DNA from: Acidobacteriota bacterium
GTDB taxonomy: Bacteria > Acidobacteriota > Blastocatellia > UBA7656
DNA: 64,000 nucleotides
Direction of reading: 5' to 3'
Assembly: GCA_016201275.1 (NCBI GenBank)
Contig: JACQDB010000104.1
Location: forward strand, 17,207 to 81,206
Below are positions 27,563-36,074 of the stretch, piece after piece (within the stretch, counting starts at the first letter, position 1; every line of letters begins with the position of its first letter). The translations under genes and the position numbers were made by a program. The notes under the pieces are model-generated. The model did not search any database and had not been told where the DNA came from. It saw only the letters and a program-made list of their open reading frames with translations.

Positions 27563-29638
27563 TTATGGATTGCGCCGCCGGTTGTCCAGCACAGGCAGGT
27601 GTGTTGCCTGCGTGGTAGCGCCAGCAGACAGCAGCGGCTTGGCCGCCGGTTGCGCCGCACCAATGCCTGCTGTAGTTTTCGGCAGCGCCGGTTTACGGCT
27701 GTTGGTCGCACCACCAGTCGCGCCATTTTGACTGGTCGGAGTCGCGCCTTGAGCGGCGGCATTCGGGTCAACCAGCGCCTGAAATTCGGGAGCCAACGCC
27801 CGCCCAAATTTCTTGGAGAAATAGGCCAGATGAATCATTTTCACTTTGGGGCCGGAAGCTTTCGCGCCAAAGCCGCCGTTTTCGGTTATCGCCACGACCG
27901 CAATCTCCGGCGTCACCTCTTTACCCAGCGGCGCGAAACTGATAAACCAGGAGTGATCCTGTAATTTTTTGCCGACCGCTTTATCTTTAGAGATGACCTG
28001 CGCGGTGCCGGTCTTGCCGCCGACGTTCAACTCTTTCGGAAAGCCTATGCCGCCGCCAGTGCCACCTTCGTTGACCACGCCCCAGGCCGCATAACGTATG
28101 GCGGCGGCGGTATCCGGCGACAGGTGCAAATCCGTACTCTTGTCTTCGTAGTTGATGACCGTAGCCAGTTCCGTGGCTTTCGCTTCCTTTAAGAAATGCG
28201 GCGTGTGAATCATGCCGCCCATCATGATGCCGGATTCGGCGCGAATCAATTGAATCGGCGGAATCGCTACAGCGCCCTGCCCTACGCCGGACAACGCGCT
28301 GTCGAAGTCCGTCCATTCAGGGCTGCTCGGATTGACTCGGGCTTTCCAAGTAGCGCTTGGCACTGACCCCATAGATTCATGCGGCAAGTCTATGCCGGTC
28401 TTCTGCCCCATGCCGAATTTGCTCAACCACTCTTTCATCACGTCCAAGCCCATCTTGACGCCCAGACGGTAATAATAGCCGTCGCAGGAACGCACGAGGG
28501 CGGTATGCACATCAGGAGCACCGTGATTGCCCATGCAATGAATGAAACGTCCGCCGACCTGCAAGCCGCCACCGCAAACGAGGCGCGAATTATTCAACGG
28601 TGTGATGCCTGCTTCGATGGCCGCCGTACTCATCATGATTTTCCAGGTCGAACCCGCCGGATAGAATCCTTGAATGGCTTTGTTGTTGAGCGGGTGTTTG
28701 GGGTCCAATAAAATCGCCGTGATCTCTTTGCGATTTTCCGAAGAGATGACATTACGGGCAAACACATTGGGGTCGAAATTCGGGTACGAGGCCATCGCCA
28801 GAATTTCGCCGTTGCGCGGGTCAAGGGCAATCGCCGCGCCGGTATCGCCTTTGCTCTCGAATTGTTCTTCGGCGACTTTTTGAATATCTATATCCAGTGT
28901 CGTCACCAAGTCCTGGCCTTTGATGGGTTCGATTCTTTTCAGCTCACGAATCAAGCGCCCGTGACTGTCCACCACCACTTGGCGCTTGCCGTTGACGCCG
29001 CGCAGCAATTTATCGTAGTAGGCTTCCAAGCCGCCTTGCCCGATGATGTCGCCGGTCTTATAGCCCATCTCTTCATACTTGGGATTTTCCAGTTGTTTGG
29101 GGCTGATCTGACCGATGTAGCCCAGCACATGGCAGGCGATTTTGCCATACAGATAAACTCTCTGCGGCTGCGTCTCGAAAGCGATTTCAGGATGCTCTTC
29201 CTGATGCGCGGCAATCCAGGCCAAGTCGGCATCCGTGGCTTTCTGCTTGACCAGTATGGGATCGGATTTCGAGCGCAACGGATTATTGATTTCGCGTTCG
29301 GCCTCTTCGCGTTCGACCCCCAAAGCATTGACCAGTACGGCAATGGTCTCTTCTTTATTGGGCGGCATATCTTCGGGATAGATGACGATATTGAAAGCCG
29401 GGGTGTTATCCACCAACACTTTGCCATTGCGGTCAAGAATCGCGCCACGCGGCGCAATCAAAGGAATATCGCGTATGCGATTATTTTCAGCGCGTATCTT
29501 GTACTCTTCGTGGCGCGCCACCTGTAAAAAATAGAAGCGAATGCCCAACATGAGAAAAACCGCAAGCACCAGATATTGAATCAGCGTGACTCGCGCCTCG
29601 AAATCCATAGAGCCTTCTTTAGGACTGTTTTTACTCAT
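27563..29638 (-). CDS. mrdA: penicillin-binding protein 2 (MrdA), peptidoglycan transpeptidase
   Basis: Class B PBP of 691 residues that cross-links new glycan in the elongasome. A single N-terminal helix (about 17-40), the pedestal domain starting IPLIAPRGAILDRNG, and the transpeptidase with SxxK nucleophile PAGSTWK (Ser about 330), SCDGYYYRLG (SxN-type region), and KTGTA (about 565). The C-terminal 65 residues are an extra Ala/Thr/Pro/Asn-rich tail beyond the usual end. It overlaps mreD by 8 bp and precedes rodA. Confidence 0.96.
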   Translation of the reverse strand: MSKNSPKEGSMDFEARVTLIQYLVLAVFLMLGIRFYFLQVARHEEYKIRAENNRIRDIPLIAPRGAILDRNGKVLVDNTPAFNIVIYPEDMPPNKEETIAVLVNALGVEREEAEREINNPLRSKSDPILVKQKATDADLAWIAAHQEEHPEIAFETQPQRVYLYGKIACHVLGYIGQISPKQLENPKYEEMGYKTGDIIGQGGLEAYYDKLLRGVNGKRQVVVDSHGRLIRELKRIEPIKGQDLVTTLDIDIQKVAEEQFESKGDTGAAIALDPRNGEILAMASYPNFDPNVFARNVISSENRKEITAILLDPKHPLNNKAIQGFYPAGSTWKIMMSTAAIEAGITPLNNSRLVCGGGLQVGGRFIHCMGNHGAPDVHTALVRSCDGYYYRLGVKMGLDVMKEWLSKFGMGQKTGIDLPHESMGSVPSATWKARVNPSSPEWTDFDSALSGVGQGAVAIPPIQLIRAESGIMMGGMIHTPHFLKEAKATELATVINYEDKSTDLHLSPDTAAAIRYAAWGVVNEGGTGGGIGFPKELNVGGKTGTAQVISKDKAVGKKLQDHSWFISFAPLGKEVTPEIAVVAITENGGFGAKASGPKVKMIHLAYFSKKFGRALAPEFQALVDPNAAAQGATPTSQNGATGGATNSRKPALPKTTAGIGAAQPAAKPLLSAGATTQATHLPVLDNRRRNP

Positions 29639-30158
29639 AAAACCTCCGCCTGATCGCCATGCGTTTGGCCTGCGATTGATCGGGGAACAAACGATTCAAG
29701 ACCCAGAAAATCGGTATCGAAGCCAGCGTATCGCCGAGCGTTTTCAATCCCAGCGTCGCGCCGAATTCTCCCCACGCCCCGACGTGCTGAATGGATTGCT
29801 CCAGCATCAGATACAAGCCAACGACGAAGATCGTGTTGGCGGCTGAGGCCAAGGCAACGATGCCCAGGCGCGCCAAGGGATTATCCAGCGGGAATTTCAC
29901 ACTGACGGTGGCGATGACGTAACCGATCAGGGTTTTGGAAAACCCGCCGACGCCCACTATGCCGCCGCCTATGATGTCGCTGCCCACGCCAGCCAACGCT
30001 CCGGTCCACATACCCATCATCGGCGACCGCATCAAACTGAAATAGACCGTCACAATCAGGGGCAGTTCGATGAAGCGAAAAAACCGCAGATGCTTGGGGA
30101 GCAGCAACTGTAGCAAGAGGGCGAGAAGGACAGTTAGCGTTATTTTCAGTATCTGCAA
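29631..30158 (-). CDS. mreD: rod-shape-determining protein MreD
   Basis: A 175-residue hydrophobic protein with about five membrane helices. LLLQLLLPKHLRFFRFIELPLIVTVY and the loop GMWTGALAGVGSDIIGGGIVGVGGFSKTLIG follow the MreD pattern. It links MreC to the membrane elongasome. Its start follows mreC by 19 bp and its end overlaps mrdA, showing tight operon packing. Confidence 0.92.
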   Translation of the reverse strand: MQILKITLTVLLALLLQLLLPKHLRFFRFIELPLIVTVYFSLMRSPMMGMWTGALAGVGSDIIGGGIVGVGGFSKTLIGYVIATVSVKFPLDNPLARLGIVALASAANTIFVVGLYLMLEQSIQHVGAWGEFGATLGLKTLGDTLASIPIFWVLNRLFPDQSQAKRMAIRRRFYE

Positions 30159-30177
30159 TCTGCCGACTACCTCGAAA

Positions 30178-31029
30178 TTATTTTATCGTCTCTTCAAGTT
30201 TCAACTCTTTGGCGTCAATGAGCAGGACGAGAACATTTTCAACACGATCCACCTGCGCTGCCGGATTGACGACGATGCGTTTCCAAGGCGTGCTGCCATC
30301 ATTCTCTACGCGCTCGGTGGTGCCGACGATCAAGCCTTTGGGATAGATGCGGTCTAAGCCGTTGGTGACTACGGTTTCGCCTTCCGGCACTTCTTCCGTT
30401 GAAGGAATATTTTTGATTTCGCAGCGCGCATTATTCAAGCCTTTTAACACGCCCATCGCCCGTGTGCTTTGCAGCATAACGCCAACCCCGGCGTTGCTGT
30501 CGGTGATGACCTGCACCTGCGCGAAATTGGGGCCGACGCTGATCACTCGTCCGACGATGCCTGTAGTTGTCGCCACCGGCATATCGCGCTTGACGCCATC
30601 CAGCGTGCCGCGATCAATAGTCAAACGGTTGAACCACAAAGAGGTGTCGCGGGCAATCACGTTGGCCGCCACTTGACGATATTGCAGCAGACTTGGCAAG
30701 CCATAGGTGTTGCGTATGACATCGTATTGCGCCGCCTTTTCGCGGCTTTCATTCAAGGCGATGGTCAAGCGCTCGACCTCTTGCCGCAACTCTTCGTTTT
30801 CGCTTTTGGCGCGGCGCAATTCCGACAAACCGCTAAAGCCGCCACCGATTTTCGAGATCACCGCATCGCCGACTTTTACAAGCGGCGAAAAGACGCTCAT
30901 CATCCAGGTGCGAAAAACGGACTGCTCGCTACTTGGGTGACGGGCATTTACCGACATCAAAATTAACTGACCGAGCAGCAGCGCCGCCAGCCACCAATGG
31001 GTTTTCCGTTGAACGGGACTTGCACTCAT
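30178..31029 (-). CDS. mreC: rod-shape-determining protein MreC
   Basis: A 283-residue periplasmic scaffold with one N-terminal helix (about 13-28), a coiled-coil (LRRAKSENEELRQEVERLTIALNE, about 71-95), then the two beta-barrel domains (VIARDTSLWFNRLTIDRGTLDGV, GIVGRVISVGPNFAQVQVITD). It binds PBP2 and MreD. Length and order are typical. It lies 145 bp downstream of mreB, a gap that holds repeat-like GACGCCGG sequence. Confidence 0.94.
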   Translation of the reverse strand: MSASPVQRKTHWWLAALLLGQLILMSVNARHPSSEQSVFRTWMMSVFSPLVKVGDAVISKIGGGFSGLSELRRAKSENEELRQEVERLTIALNESREKAAQYDVIRNTYGLPSLLQYRQVAANVIARDTSLWFNRLTIDRGTLDGVKRDMPVATTTGIVGRVISVGPNFAQVQVITDSNAGVGVMLQSTRAMGVLKGLNNARCEIKNIPSTEEVPEGETVVTNGLDRIYPKGLIVGTTERVENDGSTPWKRIVVNPAAQVDRVENVLVLLIDAKELKLEETIK

Positions 31030-31040
31030 AACAATTTATC

Positions 31041-31172
31041 AGCGTCTTGAAGTCTGGCGTCCGAAATCTGGAGTAACCTGAACCATTCCTCAGGCTTTGA
31101 AGGCAAGAGACTCGACGCAAATCAGGCAGCAAACTTTTGGACGCCGGACACCGGGCGATAGACTTCAGACTG
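31041..31172. repeat. GACGCCGG-type inverted repeat remnant between mreB and mreC
   Basis: GAAGTCTGGCGTCCGAA near 31049 and TTGGACGCCGG near 31138 with GACTTC further right form imperfect inverted ends. The same GNCGTCCGGNGTCC words recur at 61561-61762 and 63580-63600, suggesting a dispersed intergenic repeat. Confidence 0.4.
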
Positions 31173-31174
31173 CA

Positions 31175-32218
31175 TTATGATCCATGCAAAACCATAGTAT
31201 TTTCCCAACTGACGCGGCTCAACAAATCGAAATCGGCAAGCATCTTGCCCGTGCCGAGCGCCACCGACGACAAAGGATTTTCGGCCAGCGACACCGGCAC
31301 GCCGGTCTCGTGCATCAAGCGTTTGTCTATACCTTTGAGCAACGCGCCGCCGCCGGTCAACACGATGCCGCGTTCAGCAATGTCGGCGGATAATTCAGGC
31401 GGCGTTCTTTCCAAGGCCACGCGCACCGCATTGACCACCGTAGCAATCGGGTCGGAGAGAGCTTCGCGCACTTCTTCATCGGTGATGGTGATGGTTCGCG
31501 GCACGCCTTCAATCAGATTGCGCCCTTTGATTTCCATAGTGATGGGTTCTTCCATAGGCCAAGCCGAGCCGAGTTCAATCTTGATCGCTTCGGCGGTGCG
31601 TTCGCCAATCAATAAATTATATTTGCGTTTGATGTATTGAATGATGCCTTCGTCCAATTCATTCCCGGCGACGCGCACGGCGCGGGAATAGACGATGCCG
31701 GAAAGCGAGATGACGGCGATGTCTGTGGTGCCGCCGCCGATGTCCACAATCATATTGCCGTAGGGTTCAGTGATCGGCAGACCCGCGCCGATGGCTGCCG
31801 CCATAGCTTCGGCGACCAGATAAACTTTTGAAGCTTTGGCGCGATAGGCGGCGTCTTCGACGGCGCGGCGTTCCACTTGGGTGATTTCGCCGGGAACGCC
31901 GATAACGACTCTGGGCGACACCCACGAGCGCCCGTTGTGGGCTTTGCGTATGAAGTGCTGCAACATTTTTTCGGTCACTTCAAAATCGGCAATGACGCCA
32001 TCTTTCATGGGACGTATGGCAACGATGTTGCCGGGAGTGCGCCCGAGCATCTCTTTGGCTTCTTTGCCGACGGCTTCGACTTTGTTGGTGATTTTGTTAA
32101 TCGCGACAATCGAGGGTTCGCTCACCACGATTCCCCGACCTTTGGCATATACCAAAGTATTGGCGGTGCCTAAGTCTATGGCAAGGTCACTCGAAAAAGG
32201 GTTAAATAAATTTCTCAT
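31175..32218 (-). CDS. mreB: cell-shape actin homologue MreB
   Basis: Bacterial actin of 347 residues that forms membrane-bound filaments guiding lateral wall synthesis. Family signatures: [17 protein letters not shown] (phosphate 1), [34 protein letters not shown] (phosphate 2), and [13 protein letters not shown] (adenosine). Length and start are standard, with the N-terminal hydrophobic [11 protein letters not shown]. First gene of the mreBCD-mrdA-rodA operon. Confidence 0.97.
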   Translation of the reverse strand: MRNLFNPFSSDLAIDLGTANTLVYAKGRGIVVSEPSIVAINKITNKVEAVGKEAKEMLGRTPGNIVAIRPMKDGVIADFEVTEKMLQHFIRKAHNGRSWVSPRVVIGVPGEITQVERRAVEDAAYRAKASKVYLVAEAMAAAIGAGLPITEPYGNMIVDIGGGTTDIAVISLSGIVYSRAVRVAGNELDEGIIQYIKRKYNLLIGERTAEAIKIELGSAWPMEEPITMEIKGRNLIEGVPRTITITDEEVREALSDPIATVVNAVRVALERTPPELSADIAERGIVLTGGGALLKGIDKRLMHETGVPVSLAENPLSSVALGTGKMLADFDLLSRVSWENTMVLHGS

Positions 32219-32772
32219 CCTCGTTTACGTATTCCAACTTTCTCCTAACATTTTTCAGGCGCGATGCACACCGATGCAGCATCAACGCAAGTTCGCCTGT
32301 CGGTTGACAGGGTTCGACACACAAGAATTTCGCGGCAAGGTATTACTGGCATGAGGCTGCGGCATACAATATGCCGACCCACTTGATTTGCTGATGTCAG
32401 AGCAAGAGAGTTTCGCAATTGGGAGGAAGCCAAAGCTTGAGGGTTTGTACAGCAATGGAGAATTTCGGCACCACACACTTGTTCAGCATCGCGATGCCGT
32501 ACACTCACATTCGGACATCTGCATTCAACCGTTTGCGCCAATAGCAACTCAGCCGCCTTGAGCTTGGTCAATCAGCCCAAAAATCTAAGAAATTCCTAGA
32601 ACCTGAAATCTATCATTGCTGCCCTAGTACAGGCAAGAACTTTCATCCTTATCTACTAATTGTTTAGAAAAAAGTTGGGTTGAGCGAAAAAGTAAGAGGC
32701 GACCGAATACCACAAGTTTCGTAGGCGCGACCTGTTTCCAGCACGAACCGCTGACTGGATTTTCTAGCGCTG
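32219..32772. other. mreB upstream region, no gene recognised
   Basis: About 550 bp that should hold the mreB promoter and leader. No open frame with a ribosome site and no RNA gene is recognised. Confidence 0.5.
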
Positions 32773-32774
32773 TA

Positions 32775-32813
32775 GGCGCGACCCGTGATGGCTAAGTAAT
32801 CACAGGTCGCGCC
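32775..32813. repeat. nested hairpin
   Basis: Outer arms GGCGCGACC (32775-32783) and GGTCGCGCC (32805-32813), with inner GTGAT/ATCAC arms. GTAGGCGCGACC also occurs about 50 bp earlier. It may be a REP-like unit related to the 11961-11991 hairpin. Confidence 0.45.
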
Positions 32814-32900
32814 AACGGAGCTAAGTGAGTGGCCAAAAGTTATGTCAATCAAGATTTTATTTTAGCCTGTATTGATTAACCTTATTGACAATTATTTTGT

Positions 32901-33265
32901 CACTACCCAGCGTGGTTGAAAATTGCTGGTCGCTTCGTTTTTGCGCCGTAGATGCACAGGAGAATAGCCCGTGGTAGTGCCACAGGAATTAATTTTTGCG
33001 CCAGAGGCGCAGCGGAAATTAGCCCATGGTGAAGCCACAGGAATTAGTTTTTGCGCCAGCGGCGCAGCGGAAATTAGCCCGTGGTGAAGCCACGGGAAGG
33101 CGCAGATGGCTTGCCGGTCGCGCTCTGAAGGAGCGCCGGAGGCTTGCGGCATCGCCTCTCCTGCACCCTTTCAGGGCGCGCCGCGTTTGCTCAACTTGGT
33201 TCCAGCGCCTGTCAGCACTGGCTAATCTCCTACCCCCTTGCGGGACAAAGAGGGCTGGGTCGTTA
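32901..33265 (-). repeat. composite REP-type repeat, copy C
   Basis: Inverted homologue of 18001-18242, with two additional REP units of about 52 bp (TTAGCCCRTGGTGAAGCCAC motifs). It abuts a MITE on the side opposite to that seen in copy A, so the two repeat types move independently. Confidence 0.75.
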
Positions 33266-33363
33266 GAGGGTGTCGCAGAATTCCAGCAATCGCCCATAGG
33301 TGGTAGATGGCCAAACCATCACCCACAATATCTGGACAGAACATCCATTGCTGCGACACGCTC
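33266..33363 (+). mobile_element. MITE-like element, copy C
   Basis: Ninety-eight bp with ends GAGGGTGTCGCA and the complement of GAGCGTGTCGCA. The flanking 6-mers TCGTTA and TGGTTA match in four of six bases, so this may be an older or altered insertion. Confidence 0.75.
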
Positions 33364-33412
33364 TGGTTACGGCAAAACAAAATAAGCTTCGCACAGTCTT
33401 GATGATCTCGAT

Positions 33413-33781
33413 TTAGTCCGCTTCAGGAGTAGAAGCGCTCTGCATACGGGTGTGCAAAAGTTCCAGCGCGTAGCGCGCCGACTTTGCCACTTCGGGGTCG
33501 GCATCAGCTACATAGCGGCGAATGATTGGCTCATCCGTGAGGTTGCCGAGGTCGCCTAAAATGGTCAAGGTCTGCGCCGTATGCTGGCCTTTGCGGACAG
33601 CTTCGCGGATAAGCGGCAGGGCTTGCTTCCCGGCCCGGCTTAAAAAGGTTCCGGCAATCATGCGGACGTTTTCATCAGGCGACCCCAGCCCTTCGATCAA
33701 CGAACGTCCGGCAGCGCGCGCTCCCGTAGTCCGCCACGCGGCATTGACCAGAAATAATTTTGACGCCTTTGCCAGTTCCAT
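33413..33781 (-). CDS. small HEAT-repeat protein
   Basis: A 122-residue all-helical protein with HEAT-type repeats (SPDENVRMIAGTFLSRAG, QALPLIREAVRKG, DADPEVAKSARYALELL). It lacks a signal peptide and is presumably a cytosolic protein-binding module. It follows the hydrolase gene by 20 bp in the same direction, and that protein also has a HEAT-like middle section, so they may act together. The ATG at 33781 is chosen; an earlier frame has no structure. Confidence 0.68.
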   Translation of the reverse strand: MELAKASKLFLVNAAWRTTGARAAGRSLIEGLGSPDENVRMIAGTFLSRAGKQALPLIREAVRKGQHTAQTLTILGDLGNLTDEPIIRRYVADADPEVAKSARYALELLHTRMQSASTPEAD

Positions 33782-33801
33782 TCCCTCTATCCTAGCAAAG
33801 C

Positions 33802-34971
33802 CTAGAGGTTCAGCATAGTTTTGATGTTGTACTTCTGCCACACCGCCGGATCGTGGGTCGCCGAATGATTGAACCACACCGGCAAAACGTGTTCTTCAAT
33901 GTTCGGATGATTGAATTTTTGCCCGCCACGGTCGGCCAACACCACCAAATCCAAGCGCACATGAATCGAGACAGTCCGCGTCACACGGGTAAAATCGGCG
34001 ATGTATTTCGGTATATGCACAGGGCAACTCATCAACACCAACGTGCCTACGGTCAAGCCCATCTGCGTCGCCAGCATAGAGATGTTGGCTCCGTGACTGT
34101 GACCGAAAAGGTCTAAGCCGCTCAACCCATGCGCCTGCACCCAATCGCGCAATTGCGTCGCGCCCAGTGAACGCGCCGCATCGCTATAGGCTCCAGACCA
34201 TTCAAAACGGTCGCTGGCGCTGTACAAATCGGGGCGCACATTGGCCAGCACATAGTTATGAAAATCGCCGCCCGGTTGCCACCAACTGCTGGTGCGTGCA
34301 AAGGTTCCATGCACCAACAGACTGGTATGCGAAGGCGGCTTGGTGGTCTTGGTCGGACTGCGTTTCGAGAGCGCACGCAGACGCGGATTATCGGGAGCGA
34401 CACGCGCCAGTGCCGTCGCCGCTACGTCGCGCACCAAAGTGTCTTCGCTGCTAGTTCCATCTTCGAGAATCTTGATCAAGCGTTGCGGCTGCGTCGTCAA
34501 TTCAAAATAGGCCGAAGCCGCCGCCACTCTGGTCAACTCACTCGGATGACGCAACGCCGCCTCCATTAATTTCGCGGCGTTTTCCGTAGTCGGCTCGGCA
34601 TACAATTGATCGGCCATTTCTGATAACGGCTTGACCATTTGCCTGGCACTGCCTGCGCCGATGGCCGCGTCGGTGAGGGCGCGATAGCGTATAGATAAAT
34701 CGGCAGTGAGGCTACGCATACCGTGGCGCTCGCCGGTTGGTTTCAGATGCGGAACCGGAAATTCCTTCATCTCTTCATCCGACGATGCCGCCACAGCGCC
34801 TCTCACTCGCGGCGTTGCAGCGCGGGCGCGAGCCGTCAATACTTCATCGTCGCCGCGCAATTGTCGTCCCAGCATCAACAGCAAAGCGGCTTGCGATTGC
34901 ACCGCTTCATCGCTGGTCTTCTTGAACGCTTCGTGTCCCGGTATCGGTGTTTCCACTCGTTTTCTAGGCAT
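33802..34971 (-). CDS. alpha/beta-hydrolase with N-terminal helical repeat domain
   Basis: A 389-residue cytosolic protein. The first 200 residues include helical HEAT-like repeats (LIKILEDGTSSEDTLVRDVAATALARVA). An alpha/beta-hydrolase follows: TSLLVHGTFARTSSWWQPGG provides the oxyanion region, LDLFGHSHGANISML the nucleophile elbow (Ser in GHSHG), then DLVVLADRGG and a late His in HSATHD. It looks like a lipase/esterase of the triacylglycerol-lipase type without a signal peptide. Substrate unknown. It precedes the small HEAT gene. Confidence 0.8.
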   Translation of the reverse strand: MPRKRVETPIPGHEAFKKTSDEAVQSQAALLLMLGRQLRGDDEVLTARARAATPRVRGAVAASSDEEMKEFPVPHLKPTGERHGMRSLTADLSIRYRALTDAAIGAGSARQMVKPLSEMADQLYAEPTTENAAKLMEAALRHPSELTRVAAASAYFELTTQPQRLIKILEDGTSSEDTLVRDVAATALARVAPDNPRLRALSKRSPTKTTKPPSHTSLLVHGTFARTSSWWQPGGDFHNYVLANVRPDLYSASDRFEWSGAYSDAARSLGATQLRDWVQAHGLSGLDLFGHSHGANISMLATQMGLTVGTLVLMSCPVHIPKYIADFTRVTRTVSIHVRLDLVVLADRGGQKFNHPNIEEHVLPVWFNHSATHDPAVWQKYNIKTMLNL

Positions 34972-35334
34972 AGGCTTTCTCCTTTTTGTAAATCATGTTT
35001 TTGAAAACCAGAAGAGCCAGCGAATCCATCACGCGAGGTTTTGGCGCTCCAGTTTGCTCGACCGAAAACGCTGAGAAACGCCAAGCTCAGGCGTCCGCAT
35101 TCCCTACTGTTCCGGCTACTCAGTTCTCGTTGGTTATGATTGAAACAACCTTTTCATTACCGACGTAGTTTTACCGTCGGGCGAAATGCTGGTGAAAAGA
35201 TTGAAAAACGAAGCGCAAGATTTATATGCCGAAAGCGACCAAAGAGCAAGAAGCGGAATTTGGTTCCCCCGGCAATTGATATTGAAAACTTTACAAGCGC
35301 AGTTTATGCTTCTTGAAAAAATTGAGGTGAGAAA
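34972..35334. other. intergenic gap between divergent genes
   Basis: No gene is recognised. A short plus-strand frame (35186-35377) is rejected because it overlaps the zinc-ribbon start out of frame. Promoters for both flanking genes must lie here. Confidence 0.5.
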
Positions 35335-35817
35335 ATGTATTGCCCAAGTTGCGGAACGGAAAATCAAGACGGCGTAAAATTCTGTCGCCTGTGTGGCGTG
35401 AATCTTTCATTAGTGCCACAAGCCTTAACCGGTCAATTGCCGCAAGAGCCGTCCACACGGCGCAGCCGACGGGATCGTCATCATCAACCCAGCATGGAAT
35501 CCGCTATCCGAAATTTATTTATGGGGATCGGTTTCATCTTCGTCTCGCTTGCCATCATGCGTTTTGTGCCAGCCGGTAGAATTTGGTGGTTCTGGATGCT
35601 GATTCCAGCCTTCGGTATGTTGGGCAAGGGCTTCTCTGAATATTTTGCCGTCAAGAATAATCAAGAGAAATTTCCGCAACCCGTTAATCGTCCAGTAATC
35701 GCGCCGCCGCCGCCATCAGTTGATAGCCGACCGCGCAACACCGGCGAGATGCTGCAACCGCCAGCCAGCGTCACTGAAAGCACCACCAAACTCTTTGACC
35801 CGCCTGCCGAAAAATAA
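35335..35817 (+). CDS. zinc-ribbon membrane protein
   Basis: A 160-residue protein starting with a double CxxC zinc ribbon (MYCPSCGTENQDGVKFCRLCG, Cys at 3, 6, 17, 20), then a basic linker, two membrane helices (about 58-75 and 81-98) with FVPAGRIWWFWML between, and a Pro-rich tail. This layout is frequent in Acidobacteriota small membrane proteins. AGGTGAGAAA precedes the ATG. Function unknown. Confidence 0.8.
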   Translation: MYCPSCGTENQDGVKFCRLCGVNLSLVPQALTGQLPQEPSTRRSRRDRHHQPSMESAIRNLFMGIGFIFVSLAIMRFVPAGRIWWFWMLIPAFGMLGKGFSEYFAVKNNQEKFPQPVNRPVIAPPPPSVDSRPRNTGEMLQPPASVTESTTKLFDPPAEK

Positions 35818-35855
35818 GCGCTTTAACTTTCAGTAGCACATCAGAAAAGACCCTT

Positions 35856-35931
35856 GCCACAAAGACTCAAAGAACACCAAGCTTCGCCAAGAATTCTTTG
35901 TGCATCTTGGTGTCCTTCGTGCCTTTGTGAC
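35856..35931. repeat. imperfect inverted repeat
   Basis: GCCACAAAG...ACACCAAG at 35856-35881 pairs imperfectly (about five mismatches in 26) with 35906-35931. This A/C-rich word is widespread in bacterial intergenic DNA as a hairpin-forming repeat. It lies after the zinc-ribbon gene and may serve as its terminator. Confidence 0.5.
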
Positions 35932-36074
35932 AGAAAAAACTTTCGCACCTGAACCGCCGCTAGCGATCTGTCATCCCTAACGCTCTCGCGTGATACCTTC
36001 GCCTTTTGCCTTTTGGCTTTCTTCTTGAGTATAGTTCACGCGCTTCACCGAATTCATTTCGAGAGGACACCTCC

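Noticed and set aside
32781..32805. GTGAT...ATCAC as a further Fnr-like site
   Set aside because: The half-sites are 9 bp apart instead of 4; it fits better as the inner part of a hairpin.
35186..35377. 63-codon frame before the zinc-ribbon gene
   Set aside because: It overlaps the well-supported zinc-ribbon start in another frame and has no recognisable content.
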